Of a stretch of DNA of 36,313 bases, positions 23,979 to 31,629 are shown one piece after another. Made by a program: the position numbers and the translations under genes. Origin of the DNA: an uncultured Alphaproteobacteria bacterium. Lineage in GTDB: Bacteria; Pseudomonadota; Alphaproteobacteria; Rs-D84. The notes beneath the pieces are model-generated. The model saw nothing but the letters and a program-made list of their open reading frames with translations, was not told the origin of the DNA and did no database searches. Position 1 is the first letter of the stretch. Every line of letters begins with the position of its first letter. The stretch spans positions 1 through 36,313 of the forward strand of contig CAKQGH010000009.1 of the NCBI GenBank assembly GCA_934232895.1, in the 5' to 3' direction.

Positions 23979-24007
23979 AAAATAGCAATTTCTGGTATAA
24001 TTATCAA
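23979..24007 (-). promoter_or_regulatory. Promoter of gyrB
   Basis: On the minus strand TTGATA (24002-24007), 17 bp, TATTTT (23979-23984). It overlaps a TATAAT (23996-24001) that may serve the divergent RusA-like gene. Confidence 0.6.
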
Positions 24008-24037
24008 GGAAAAAGGGACAAATCATAAGGAAATAAT

Positions 24038-24607
24038 ATGAAATTCAAATTATTGTATTTTGGCGATATTTTAATCAACCCGAAAAAGCGCGCGCAACAT
24101 ATTGCCGACATTCGTATGCAATTTCACCCGCAATTGAAAAAATTGGTCGAACACCAGCCGTGGAATAACCTGACGCAATACATGGTGCCAACCGCCACAA
24201 AAAGCCCAATTACCACACGCCATGTTGGCGGTATTGATTGGAATCCGATTATTACACCAAACCTGAAATTATTGGCAGAAATAGACATTCAAATGATGCA
24301 TCCTGAAATTGTGGGCGTTCCGCGCCGCGATATTGACAACCGCGTAAAAACATTGCTGGATGGCCTGCGTTGCCCACAAAATGAACACGAGGTCGGTGAA
24401 AACACCCCACGCGACATTGGACCAATTTTCACATTGTTGGACGACGACCATTTGATAACAAAACTGTCTGTAAATACCAGCCACTTGTTAGGTACCGATT
24501 TGTTTAATGAACATATACCAAAAACGCCCGATGCCGTGTTTATTATGTTGGATGTAAATGTCCGCGTGGCCGAGGGGAATTTGGAAAACCTGCCATTTAT
24601 GGTGTAA
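24038..24607 (+). CDS. RusA-like endonuclease-fold protein
   Basis: A 189-aa protein with the RusA pattern: RRDIDNRVKTLLDGL (D98, D100, N101) and, 35 residues on, LLDDDHLITKL (D135-D137), followed by a beta strand. In RusA two Asp of DxDN and one of the later DD bind metal and cleave Holliday junctions. This protein is longer than E. coli RusA (about 120 aa) because of an extra N-terminal section (residues 1-75). It is free-standing, not in visible prophage context, and divergent from gyrB. Start supported by AAGGAAATAAT before the ATG. Resolvase activity is inference; the RusA-like fold is fairly clear. Confidence 0.68.
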   Translation: MKFKLLYFGDILINPKKRAQHIADIRMQFHPQLKKLVEHQPWNNLTQYMVPTATKSPITTRHVGGIDWNPIITPNLKLLAEIDIQMMHPEIVGVPRRDIDNRVKTLLDGLRCPQNEHEVGENTPRDIGPIFTLLDDDHLITKLSVNTSHLLGTDLFNEHIPKTPDAVFIMLDVNVRVAEGNLENLPFMV

Positions 24608-24618
24608 TATAAAAACGA

Positions 24619-24650
24619 TAAAAAACACCGGCATTTGCCGGTGTTTTTTT
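24619..24650. terminator. Bidirectional terminator between RusA-like and BamB-like genes
   Basis: A perfect hairpin AAAAAACACCGGC / GCCGGTGTTTTTT with T-runs on both strands. The minus-strand gene's stop codon lies in the T-run. Confidence 0.9.
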
Positions 24651-25380
24651 ACTTTATTATCTCGCCCGTTTTGGCGTCTATTTGTTGGCGCCCAACCGTA
24701 ATAATTTCATTTTCATACGATGGCGCACCCGGCTTTTTCACGACGGTGTGCCAATAAATTGCACCATCAGAATTACGCACCGCATATAAATTACTGTCCG
24801 ATGCAACAATAAACGATGCCGCGTCGGTAATTATAAACGGATATGCCACACTGATATTCGTGCACCATTTTTTTGCACCGTTTTTTGCATTCAAACGGCA
24901 ATATGCATCACCCAAACCGCCCGCATATACATCGCCACCAACCAGCGCAATTGGCGCAACAATATCGACAACCGATGCACCACCGGTCATATTGCTGGTA
25001 CGGAAAATATCTGCAATCCAAATTACCTCGCGCGATTTGGCGTCAACTTTTACAACCTCGCCCGTGGTCAGGCCCACATAAACATATTTACCACTACACA
25101 CGGGGTGCGCGTTGCTGCGCACGCTGTTGTTTGTGGGGAAACCACTGAATATTTTGCGACCGCGCGCATCCTTGATTACATTCGTGCTGTCCTGGGTATA
25201 TGGACATTCGGTGTTTGACGCCTGTACAATCGCCGCCGATAAATTATCAATCGGTTGATTCAAAACCTGGTTATTGTTTGCATCAAATACCGGTGTGCGC
25301 AGACCCGGCAAAATCGGGTCATGTTTACTGCACGCGGCAACCACAATCAAACACAATAAAACAGCGGAAATTTTCCTCAT
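24649..25380 (-). CDS. bamB: Short BamB-like PQQ-propeller lipoprotein
   Basis: 243 aa with a lipoprotein signal (LLCLIVVAACS, Cys near 17). PQQ-like blades are visible: YVYVGLTTGEVVKVDAKSREVIW, DVYAGGLGDAYCRLNAKNGAKKW, LYAVRNSDGAIYW and ITVGRQQIDAKTGEI, about four to five blades. BamB, which supports the BAM machine, usually has eight blades and nearly 400 aa, so this one is much shorter. It ends cleanly at a terminator, so a deletion or a reduced form is possible. The gene follows a YfgM-like gene, the conserved yfgM-bamB pair, though der/engA does not follow here. That synteny is the main reason for the BamB call. Confidence 0.72.
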   Translation of the reverse strand: MRKISAVLLCLIVVAACSKHDPILPGLRTPVFDANNNQVLNQPIDNLSAAIVQASNTECPYTQDSTNVIKDARGRKIFSGFPTNNSVRSNAHPVCSGKYVYVGLTTGEVVKVDAKSREVIWIADIFRTSNMTGGASVVDIVAPIALVGGDVYAGGLGDAYCRLNAKNGAKKWCTNISVAYPFIITDAASFIVASDSNLYAVRNSDGAIYWHTVVKKPGAPSYENEIITVGRQQIDAKTGEIIK

Positions 25381-25395
25381 ACCAATATTCCCAAA

Positions 25396-26055
25396 TTATC
25401 GCAGTGTTTGCGCATTTGCCGATACAACCGACGGTGCCGATTTATCGTTGATAATCACATCCAACCATTTATCCGCCGATGCTTTATCCCCGGCCGACAA
25501 ATATTTCTGTGCAATTGTTAAACGCGATGTGTAATAAAACGGCGATTTTTTCGTATTCAAATCAGACAAATATTTTTCCACATCTGTGGCCGACATTTCG
25601 TCCCCACGCACCGCAACATAGTGCATTTTTGCCAAATCGCGAAAATCACGCGTTGCGCCATCTGATGCCAATTTTTCCAATTTCTTTACATCATGGTCAA
25701 TCATATACGATTGGAACAATGCCAAATCGGCCATCGCACCCGATGAATTCCCAGCAATTGCCGCCAGCGCATTTGCATCGGTGTTCAGTGCCGCGGTTTC
25801 ATAACTCGCCGCCAACGCCAAACGGTTGCTGCGATATGTACGAACACCAATTTGCACCGCGGTTGCCACAATCATTATGACCAGCGCGCAAATAACCATA
25901 GTGCGTGAATATTTTTTGATAAACGCCATTGTTTTATCGTTGTTTACTTCTTCCCAAACCTCGCGATACAGGGCGTCTTCGGCGTAATCTTCGCGCGTTT
26001 TCTTTTTAACTGGGGCCTTGTTTACCTTGCGGTTTCTTTCCAAAATGGATGCCAT
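25396..26055 (-). CDS. YfgM-like membrane-anchored TPR protein
   Basis: 219 aa. A basic N-terminus and an acidic DALYREVWEEV segment precede one membrane helix (about residues 49-72, MVICALVIMIVATAVQIGVRTYR). A helical periplasmic domain rich in Ala follows, with YLSAGDKASADKWLDVI typical of TPR. This is the layout of YfgM/TPR_21 proteins, an ancillary part of the SecYEG-PpiD holotranslocon. Start supported by AGGAG. It lies 15 nt before the BamB-like gene. Confidence 0.78.
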   Translation of the reverse strand: MASILERNRKVNKAPVKKKTREDYAEDALYREVWEEVNNDKTMAFIKKYSRTMVICALVIMIVATAVQIGVRTYRSNRLALAASYETAALNTDANALAAIAGNSSGAMADLALFQSYMIDHDVKKLEKLASDGATRDFRDLAKMHYVAVRGDEMSATDVEKYLSDLNTKKSPFYYTSRLTIAQKYLSAGDKASADKWLDVIINDKSAPSVVSANAQTLR

Positions 26056-26085
26056 TGAAATTTCTCCTGTCTTGATATGGTGTCC

Positions 26086-26113
26086 TTGATAAATCTTATT
26101 TTATTGCTATACT
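26086..26113 (+). promoter_or_regulatory. Promoter of rpoH, near-leaderless
   Basis: TTGATA (26086-26091), 16 bp, TATACT (26108-26113), then 9 nt to the rpoH ATG. No Shine-Dalgarno is present. Confidence 0.65.
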
Positions 26114-26122
26114 ATAAAAGTT

Positions 26123-27031
26123 ATGAAAAAGCAAATCAAGAACGCTTTGCCAACACAAAAAAACACCAGTTTGGTGGCCGCCCGTGGGGTCAGTGATGAA
26201 TCGGGCCTGGCCCAATATATTCAAACCATTCAAAAATTCCCGGTTTTATCCGCCGAAGAGGAATACGAATGTGCCACAAAATGGGTAAAATCCCAGGACA
26301 AGACCGCGGCCGAGCGTCTGGTGGCCAGTCATCTGCGTCTGGTGGTGTCGGTTGCATACGATTTCAAAAACTATGGCATTCCGGTGGGCGATTTGATTGC
26401 CAGTGGTAATATGGGACTGATGCAGGCCCTGCAAAAATTCGACCCAGAACGCGGTTTTCGGTTTTCTACATACGCAATGTTCTGGATTCGGGCCGAAATA
26501 TACGAAACCATTTTGAACAATTGGTCCATTGTAAAAATCGGCACATCTGCGAATCAAAAGCGCGTGTTTTTCAACCTGGCGCGGGCCAAACGCGCATTGG
26601 GCATTATGGACAATAACCTGACCGATGACCAAACAAAGCAAATTGCAAATTATCTGTCGGTACCAGAAAACGATGTTCGTCGTATGTCAACGCGCGTTGC
26701 GGCACGCGATGTATCGCTGAACGCGCCGGCACACGCCGACGATGATGCGCGCGACATATTGTCAAATATGCCAGACGAAAAAAACAATATCCAGGACCAA
26801 ATTGAACAATTGGAATTCAAACGCCGTGGGTATGACCTGTTGCGGCGCCATTTGGCGGAATTACCCGAACGCGACCGCGAAATATTGCGCGCACGCCGTC
26901 TGTCGGACCCGGCATTGACACTCGAGGCACTGTCCCAGAAATACAGAATTTCGCGCGAACGCGTCCGCCAAATAGAAGAACGCGCATTTAACAAATTGCG
27001 CACCGCAATACTGAACGAATCCCAAGGATAA
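26123..27031 (+). CDS. rpoH: RNA polymerase sigma-32 factor RpoH
   Basis: 302 aa, the size of alphaproteobacterial RpoH. Region 2 reads LVVSVAYDFKNYGIPVGDLI and GNMGLMQALQKFDPERGFRF followed by STYAMFWIRAEI. The RpoH box is NQKRVFFNL (144-152), which separates it from RpoD-type factors. Region 4 has LTLEALSQKYRISRERVRQIEERAFNKL. It directs core polymerase to heat-shock genes. It is followed after 3 nt by a porin-like gene, so the two may be co-transcribed. The -10 lies 9 nt before the ATG, so the mRNA would have almost no leader and no 5' thermosensor like that of E. coli rpoH. Confidence 0.94.
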   Translation: MKKQIKNALPTQKNTSLVAARGVSDESGLAQYIQTIQKFPVLSAEEEYECATKWVKSQDKTAAERLVASHLRLVVSVAYDFKNYGIPVGDLIASGNMGLMQALQKFDPERGFRFSTYAMFWIRAEIYETILNNWSIVKIGTSANQKRVFFNLARAKRALGIMDNNLTDDQTKQIANYLSVPENDVRRMSTRVAARDVSLNAPAHADDDARDILSNMPDEKNNIQDQIEQLEFKRRGYDLLRRHLAELPERDREILRARRLSDPALTLEALSQKYRISRERVRQIEERAFNKLRTAILNESQG

Positions 27032-27034
27032 AAT

Positions 27035-28063
27035 ATGAAAAATTTCATATCGCGCACCGCATTTATTACGACCGCAATTTTATGCACGGCAACCACTGCG
27101 AATGCGTGGCAATATAAAAACGACCGATTTGCATTAAAATTGACCGGGTACGGCACGGCCGGAATGATTCAGCCCGAATTTGACCAATCTGATTTTTTGG
27201 GTGACTGGCGCGTACGCGGACAGATGAATTATGCAATTGCCGCCGGTCAATCGGCCGGCGCGGTATATGCAATTGATGCCGCCGCAATTGATGATGATAA
27301 ACCCCTGCGCGAGGCTTTTGGTTTTTATGAAAATCGCGATTTTGGCCGTATTGAAATTGGTTTTACCGATTCCATTGCGCGAAAATTGGGCGTGGGCCTG
27401 CCCGATGTGGGGGGAATGCGCGTAAACGACCAACCGCTGTTTTATAAAAAGATTCACCCAACCGGCACCATTATATCGGACACAATATTGACCACCGGGC
27501 GCACGGCACTGCGTACAAACATAGTATCGGTACCAACGCGGCCGGTACAATATGGCCTGTCTGTGGCGGGTTTAACCGACGATTACGATTATGCAATTGA
27601 TGCGGGAATAAAAATCCGCCGGCCAGACGGTAAAATAAAAACCGCATACTCGTTTGGTGCATCGTTTATGTCGGCGCCATCGGGGTACCACACCGACACA
27701 TATACACCCGATGTGACCGCCGATTGGCGTGCGCAATTGTCCGCCGGTATGAATTTACAATATAACAGTTTTGTATGGGGAATAAATGCACGCGCCATAT
27801 ACGACCAAAACCCAATTGGCCCGGTATCTGATGGTATTTCCGCCGGCACCGGCATCAGTTATGATTTATTAAAATATACCGTTTCGTTATCGTATATTTT
27901 TTCAGACACTGGCGTGTGGAATCACGATGTTGATGATTACATGGACCACACCGTTATCGGTTCATTCCGGTATAAATACAGTGAAAATGTTGACGGTTGG
28001 ATTTCAATTGGACTGACCACCGAAACACCATTTTTATCCGCCGGTATGCGGATCACATTTTAA
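27035..28063 (+). CDS. Outer-membrane porin-like beta-barrel protein
   Basis: 342 aa. The signal peptide (FISRTAFITTAILCTATTANA) is cleaved near residue 24. Alternating strands are typical of a porin: LKLTGYGTAGMIQPEFD, the EAFGFYENRDFGRIEIGFTD pattern of Gram-negative porins (in which the L3 loop follows), and FRYKYSENVDGWISIGL. The last residue is Phe (MRITF), the BAM signal. The family resembles alphaproteobacterial porin_4/porin_2 proteins but is divergent. Ribosome site AAGGATAAAAT. The gene lies 3 nt after rpoH, an unusual partner. Substrate unknown. Confidence 0.82.
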   Translation: MKNFISRTAFITTAILCTATTANAWQYKNDRFALKLTGYGTAGMIQPEFDQSDFLGDWRVRGQMNYAIAAGQSAGAVYAIDAAAIDDDKPLREAFGFYENRDFGRIEIGFTDSIARKLGVGLPDVGGMRVNDQPLFYKKIHPTGTIISDTILTTGRTALRTNIVSVPTRPVQYGLSVAGLTDDYDYAIDAGIKIRRPDGKIKTAYSFGASFMSAPSGYHTDTYTPDVTADWRAQLSAGMNLQYNSFVWGINARAIYDQNPIGPVSDGISAGTGISYDLLKYTVSLSYIFSDTGVWNHDVDDYMDHTVIGSFRYKYSENVDGWISIGLTTETPFLSAGMRITF

Positions 28064-28070
28064 TCAGAGA

Positions 28071-28172
28071 GCAATAAAAAGTTCAAAGTTCAGAGTTCAA
28101 AGTTCAAATGAATAAAGTAGCGCGCCAGGTGGCGCGCTTCATTGCTCTTTGCTCTCTGAACTCTGCTCTCTA
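28071..28172. repeat. Dispersed hairpin repeat, copy 2, with four 7-nt units
   Basis: Between convergent porin and pilR genes. It has AAAGTTC x2, AGAGTTC, AAAGTTC in tandem (28078-28105), then AAATGAATAAAG, the hairpin AGCGCGCC / GGCGCGCT (28119-28138) and ATTGCTCTTTGCTCTCTG. Copy 1 (20101-20198) has the same core inverted, with one unit instead of four. The hairpin probably also ends transcription on both strands. Confidence 0.72.
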
Positions 28173-28173
28173 T

Positions 28174-29247
28174 TTATGACAGTGCCGTGGTAATTTGGTC
28201 CTGCATTTGGAATGTACCCAAAACAACCCACGCAATCACCGCCGATACCAATAAAATCCCCACACTGTTCAACACATTTGATATAGATTCCATTTTCCGC
28301 ACTGATTCATCCAAATAATCATTTGCAATTGAACGCAGGTTTGTATCAAACCCGTTCATATCGGCGTATATTGTCAAATCGCCAATCAATTCATCACTGG
28401 GGAAATGACGGTCGGCCTTGGCCAACGCCACACCCAAATTGTCACCATTTGCGATATAGTGCAGTGTTTCATCCAAAATATCACGCAAATAGCGATTAGA
28501 ATTATCCGCCAACATACGCAACGCGTCGGGCACACTGATGCCTGCGGCAACCATGGACGATAAACTCATCAGCCAACCAACCGACATTTGAATTTTATAT
28601 ATATTCCATGGGGCAAAATTATCAAATTTTGCGCGCAAACGCCCCGTCCATGTTGGCATACTGGCCCAAATAATACCGACCGCACCCGCAAACACAATCG
28701 CGAACATATACCAATATTTAATTGAAAAATCAGACACCCATATCAACGACGCCGCAACCGATTGCCAAACCATATTTTGACCTGCAACCTCGGCCAATGG
28801 CGGAACCAGATACAACCCAACCATAATAATTACGCCGAATGTCAATGCCAACAAAAACAACGGATATGCAATTGCCGAAATCATTGCGCGTTTGATGCGC
28901 TGGGTACCCCCGACCGTGCGAACAACATTTTCCAGTGCAACCACCAAATCGGACATATTTCCCGATGTCAGCAGTAATGTTTCATTCATCGGCACCCAAC
29001 CACGCGTGGCCTCGGAAAAAGTGGCACCACGTTCCAGGTTCTTTTGAAATTCGCGCATAACAATTGCAAATGGCTCGTTCGGTTTGGTTCCATTTTTGGA
29101 TTCAACCATTTCCAACCGCCCCAGCGCATCCATCAATGAAAAATCATTCCGCAACAGCGACGCCAATTTTCGCGCAAACGCCATACGCTTTTCAGTATTT
29201 AATCTGAAAACCAATTTAGCATACAACAGGTCCAGTTTGGTTGTCAT
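28174..29247 (-). CDS. pilR: Type IVb pilus inner-membrane platform protein (PilR/GspF family)
   Basis: 357 aa from the ATG at 29247, which follows pilQ's TGA directly (TGATATG). It has two GspF/PilC cytoplasmic helical domains (about 20-120 and 205-310) and three membrane segments (about 120-155, LFLLALTFGVIIMVGLYLVPP; about 175-195; and 330-350). GTFQMQDQI near the end is PilR-like. This is the platform on which the ATPase acts to push pilin subunits into the fibre. Last gene of the pilOPQR operon; no prepilin gene follows in this window. Confidence 0.88.
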   Translation of the reverse strand: MTTKLDLLYAKLVFRLNTEKRMAFARKLASLLRNDFSLMDALGRLEMVESKNGTKPNEPFAIVMREFQKNLERGATFSEATRGWVPMNETLLLTSGNMSDLVVALENVVRTVGGTQRIKRAMISAIAYPLFLLALTFGVIIMVGLYLVPPLAEVAGQNMVWQSVAASLIWVSDFSIKYWYMFAIVFAGAVGIIWASMPTWTGRLRAKFDNFAPWNIYKIQMSVGWLMSLSSMVAAGISVPDALRMLADNSNRYLRDILDETLHYIANGDNLGVALAKADRHFPSDELIGDLTIYADMNGFDTNLRSIANDYLDESVRKMESISNVLNSVGILLVSAVIAWVVLGTFQMQDQITTALS

Positions 29248-29248
29248 A

Positions 29249-30886
29249 TCAATACACCCCTGGTCTGTCCAATAATCCAACCCAACGTTCTAATTCATCA
29301 ACGCCGATAATGCCCTGCAACATCAGCGATGTGGCGGCCTCTTTCAATGTGCGGCCATCCATTTCTTCCAACCAATAACGCACGGCACCATCGGTGTTGC
29401 CCGACAACGCCAGACGCAAAAAGTCGCTGTTTGTAATTATAATTTCACCGGCCTTGATACGCCCCAGTGTGCCCGTACCCTTGCATTCTGTGCAACCGGC
29501 GCCACGAATATACACCTGGCGCAGGCCCAGTTCACCAAACGCATCCAGAACACGACGATACGCCGGATGTTCGGGGTGGTCAATTAAACGCTCGCGACAA
29601 TATGGACACAATTTTTTGAACAAACGCATGGAAATCAGACCACGCATCAATGTTTCTTCTTTTAATTTGAATGATTCTATGCCCAAATCCAACAAACGGG
29701 TCAACGCCGCCATGGCCGAATTAGCATGCAATGTTGTCCACACATTATGCCCCGACAGCGCGCCACGTACCGTCAATTGTGCCGCCGCCAATGTACGAAT
29801 TTCACCAACCATCAATGTATCTGGGTCACTGCGCAATGCGGCCGCCAGTGCCTCGGTATACTTATCCTCGCGTTGTTCTTCGTTGGTGGTGTTGACCACG
29901 GGCATTTGGTGCGCGCCAAAAATTTTTTGTTCAACCGGATTTTCAACCGTAATCATATTTATTTCATAATGCCGCTCTTTTAACATCAACGACATATTGC
30001 GAACCAATGTGGTCGATTTACCAGAACTGGTTGGCCCCGCAACGATTACCAGCCCCGTTGGAAACGCGCGCAGACGCATCAACAAACGCTGTTCATATTC
30101 ACCAAATTCCTGTTCAGTTTTAATCCCCTCGGACGGGTTATCGTACAGCAATCGCATAACCACATAACGCGAACCAAATGCAATCGGGTTAAATTGCATA
30201 CGAATACTTAAAATACCCAACGGCAAATATAAATCCTTGGTCCCGCGCAATGGTGTGCGACCATCTTTCTGGGCCGATTGATATTCGTTTTGGGCATAGT
30301 TCGCATTAGACATATCCGACGACGCGAACGCCGCACGAACAAATGATTCGCCCCACCCCGAATTATATTCCAACACGGGCTGCATACTGCCATCAATACG
30401 AAAATAAATTGTTGTTTGGTCGGCAACCTCGATATGAATATCAGAAACCTTTTGCGCGGCGGCGCGCGCGATTATATCAACAAAATCTTTCTGCATTTGG
30501 TTGTCATAATCACGGCTGACCCGTGATGTTCCACCCAAACGTGCATCATACGATTTATATATCGCCGAAACTAAACCCAAATCGGAATAAAACGGCGTGC
30601 GCATTGGCCGCGCGCGTGCACGCAACAAATCCAGAAACGCCAACACACGCCCATCGTATTTATGCGTGCGCGATATAATAATTTCACCACCAGAAAAATA
30701 TGCAATCAAACCCTGGGTGTCACGGGGCAATTCTTGGGACCCACCCGTTGCGGTCAACAACCGGTTTCCATTTGAAAACAGATAATCAACAATATCTTTG
30801 ACCTCGGCATTTTCCAGACCGGCCGGAACCGATGGGCGCATTGCCACAGGATTATTGTTCAAAGCTTTGTTTTCAACATCTGGCAT
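29249..30886 (-). CDS. pilQ: Type IVb pilus assembly ATPase (PilQ/GspE family)
   Basis: 545 aa. DIHIE (149-153) opens the N2 region. Walker A is GPTSSGKST (284-292), Walker B LMVGEIRT (358-365), and the His-box reads GHNVWTTLHAN. A Cys pair CPYC (437-440) and CTEC (475-478) form the zinc motif of GspE/PilB-type extension ATPases. It hydrolyses ATP to drive pilus assembly. The order ATPase-then-PilR and the preceding pilO-pilP pair point to the R64/TCP type IVb set, hence the name PilQ (not the type IVa secretin). There is a 14-nt gap after pilP. Confidence 0.92.
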   Translation of the reverse strand: MPDVENKALNNNPVAMRPSVPAGLENAEVKDIVDYLFSNGNRLLTATGGSQELPRDTQGLIAYFSGGEIIISRTHKYDGRVLAFLDLLRARARPMRTPFYSDLGLVSAIYKSYDARLGGTSRVSRDYDNQMQKDFVDIIARAAAQKVSDIHIEVADQTTIYFRIDGSMQPVLEYNSGWGESFVRAAFASSDMSNANYAQNEYQSAQKDGRTPLRGTKDLYLPLGILSIRMQFNPIAFGSRYVVMRLLYDNPSEGIKTEQEFGEYEQRLLMRLRAFPTGLVIVAGPTSSGKSTTLVRNMSLMLKERHYEINMITVENPVEQKIFGAHQMPVVNTTNEEQREDKYTEALAAALRSDPDTLMVGEIRTLAAAQLTVRGALSGHNVWTTLHANSAMAALTRLLDLGIESFKLKEETLMRGLISMRLFKKLCPYCRERLIDHPEHPAYRRVLDAFGELGLRQVYIRGAGCTECKGTGTLGRIKAGEIIITNSDFLRLALSGNTDGAVRYWLEEMDGRTLKEAATSLMLQGIIGVDELERWVGLLDRPGVY

Positions 30887-30900
30887 AACAAATCATCCGT

Positions 30901-31629
30901 TTATTTGTTTTTATTGCTGGTGACATTTAATGTCTGGATATTGCCATCGCCATCAACAAACGCAATACCATCGTCCAGCGATATTGATTTTATGGTGTAT
31001 TCACCAACAACCGATCCAACCGAAACCTTTTTATTTTGGCCACTGTCTAAATCGGCAATGGTTGCCAACAATTGATTACCCGTACCATACACATTTACCA
31101 ATTTATATTGATTGGTCACCTTGGACGGGGCGTTATCATCAGACGATGATGATTTTGCAACCGTCTTTTTTACCGGCGCCGCGGCTTCTTGCTCAAACGC
31201 CTCTTTTTCGCGTTCCAGTTTTGCGGTTTCGGCCTCTAATTTCGCCTTGGCCGCTTCCAGTTCCTGTTGCTGTTGTTCGGCGCGCCCCGACAGAGTATCT
31301 ATTTCCATGTGCAATCTGATTTTCTCGGCCGCCAACCGGTCTAATTCCAAATCCAGCTGTGCGCGTTCTTTTTCCAATTGCATTAAAACCTTTTCTTGTT
31401 CCAAATCGGTAATTTGCTGGAACAATGAACCATCAACCTGGTATTCAGAAACGGCCGTGGCCGAAACCATTTCCATTTCATCGGCATCGGTCGCCGTGGC
31501 ATTTGACGGAACATCTGCGACATCAACCGTTTCCACATCTATATCAATATCATCAACATCGGCACGCGCACCAAACGGCACCACTGCCAACGCAGCAAAC
31601 AACAAACCAAATTTTATTTTATTTAACAT
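30901..31629 (-). CDS. pilP: Type IVb pilus biogenesis protein PilP
   Basis: 242 aa with a signal peptide (FGLLFAALAVVPFGARA). A long charged coiled coil follows (about 65-150, LEQEKVLMQLEKERAQLDLE and onward), then a C-terminal beta domain: VNVYGTGNQLLATIADLDSG and VGSVVGEYTIKSISLDDGIAFV, as in PilP of R64-type pili. PilP is a periplasmic partner that may couple the secretin to the inner-membrane complex. It starts inside the pilO 3' end (11-nt overlap). Confidence 0.82.
   Translation of the reverse strand: MLNKIKFGLLFAALAVVPFGARADVDDIDIDVETVDVADVPSNATATDADEMEMVSATAVSEYQVDGSLFQQITDLEQEKVLMQLEKERAQLDLELDRLAAEKIRLHMEIDTLSGRAEQQQQELEAAKAKLEAETAKLEREKEAFEQEAAAPVKKTVAKSSSSDDNAPSKVTNQYKLVNVYGTGNQLLATIADLDSGQNKKVSVGSVVGEYTIKSISLDDGIAFVDGDGNIQTLNVTSNKNK

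Noticed and set aside
28078..28105. Four 7-nt repeats as a possible CRISPR-like array
   Set aside because: The units are directly adjacent with no spacers, and no cas genes are present.
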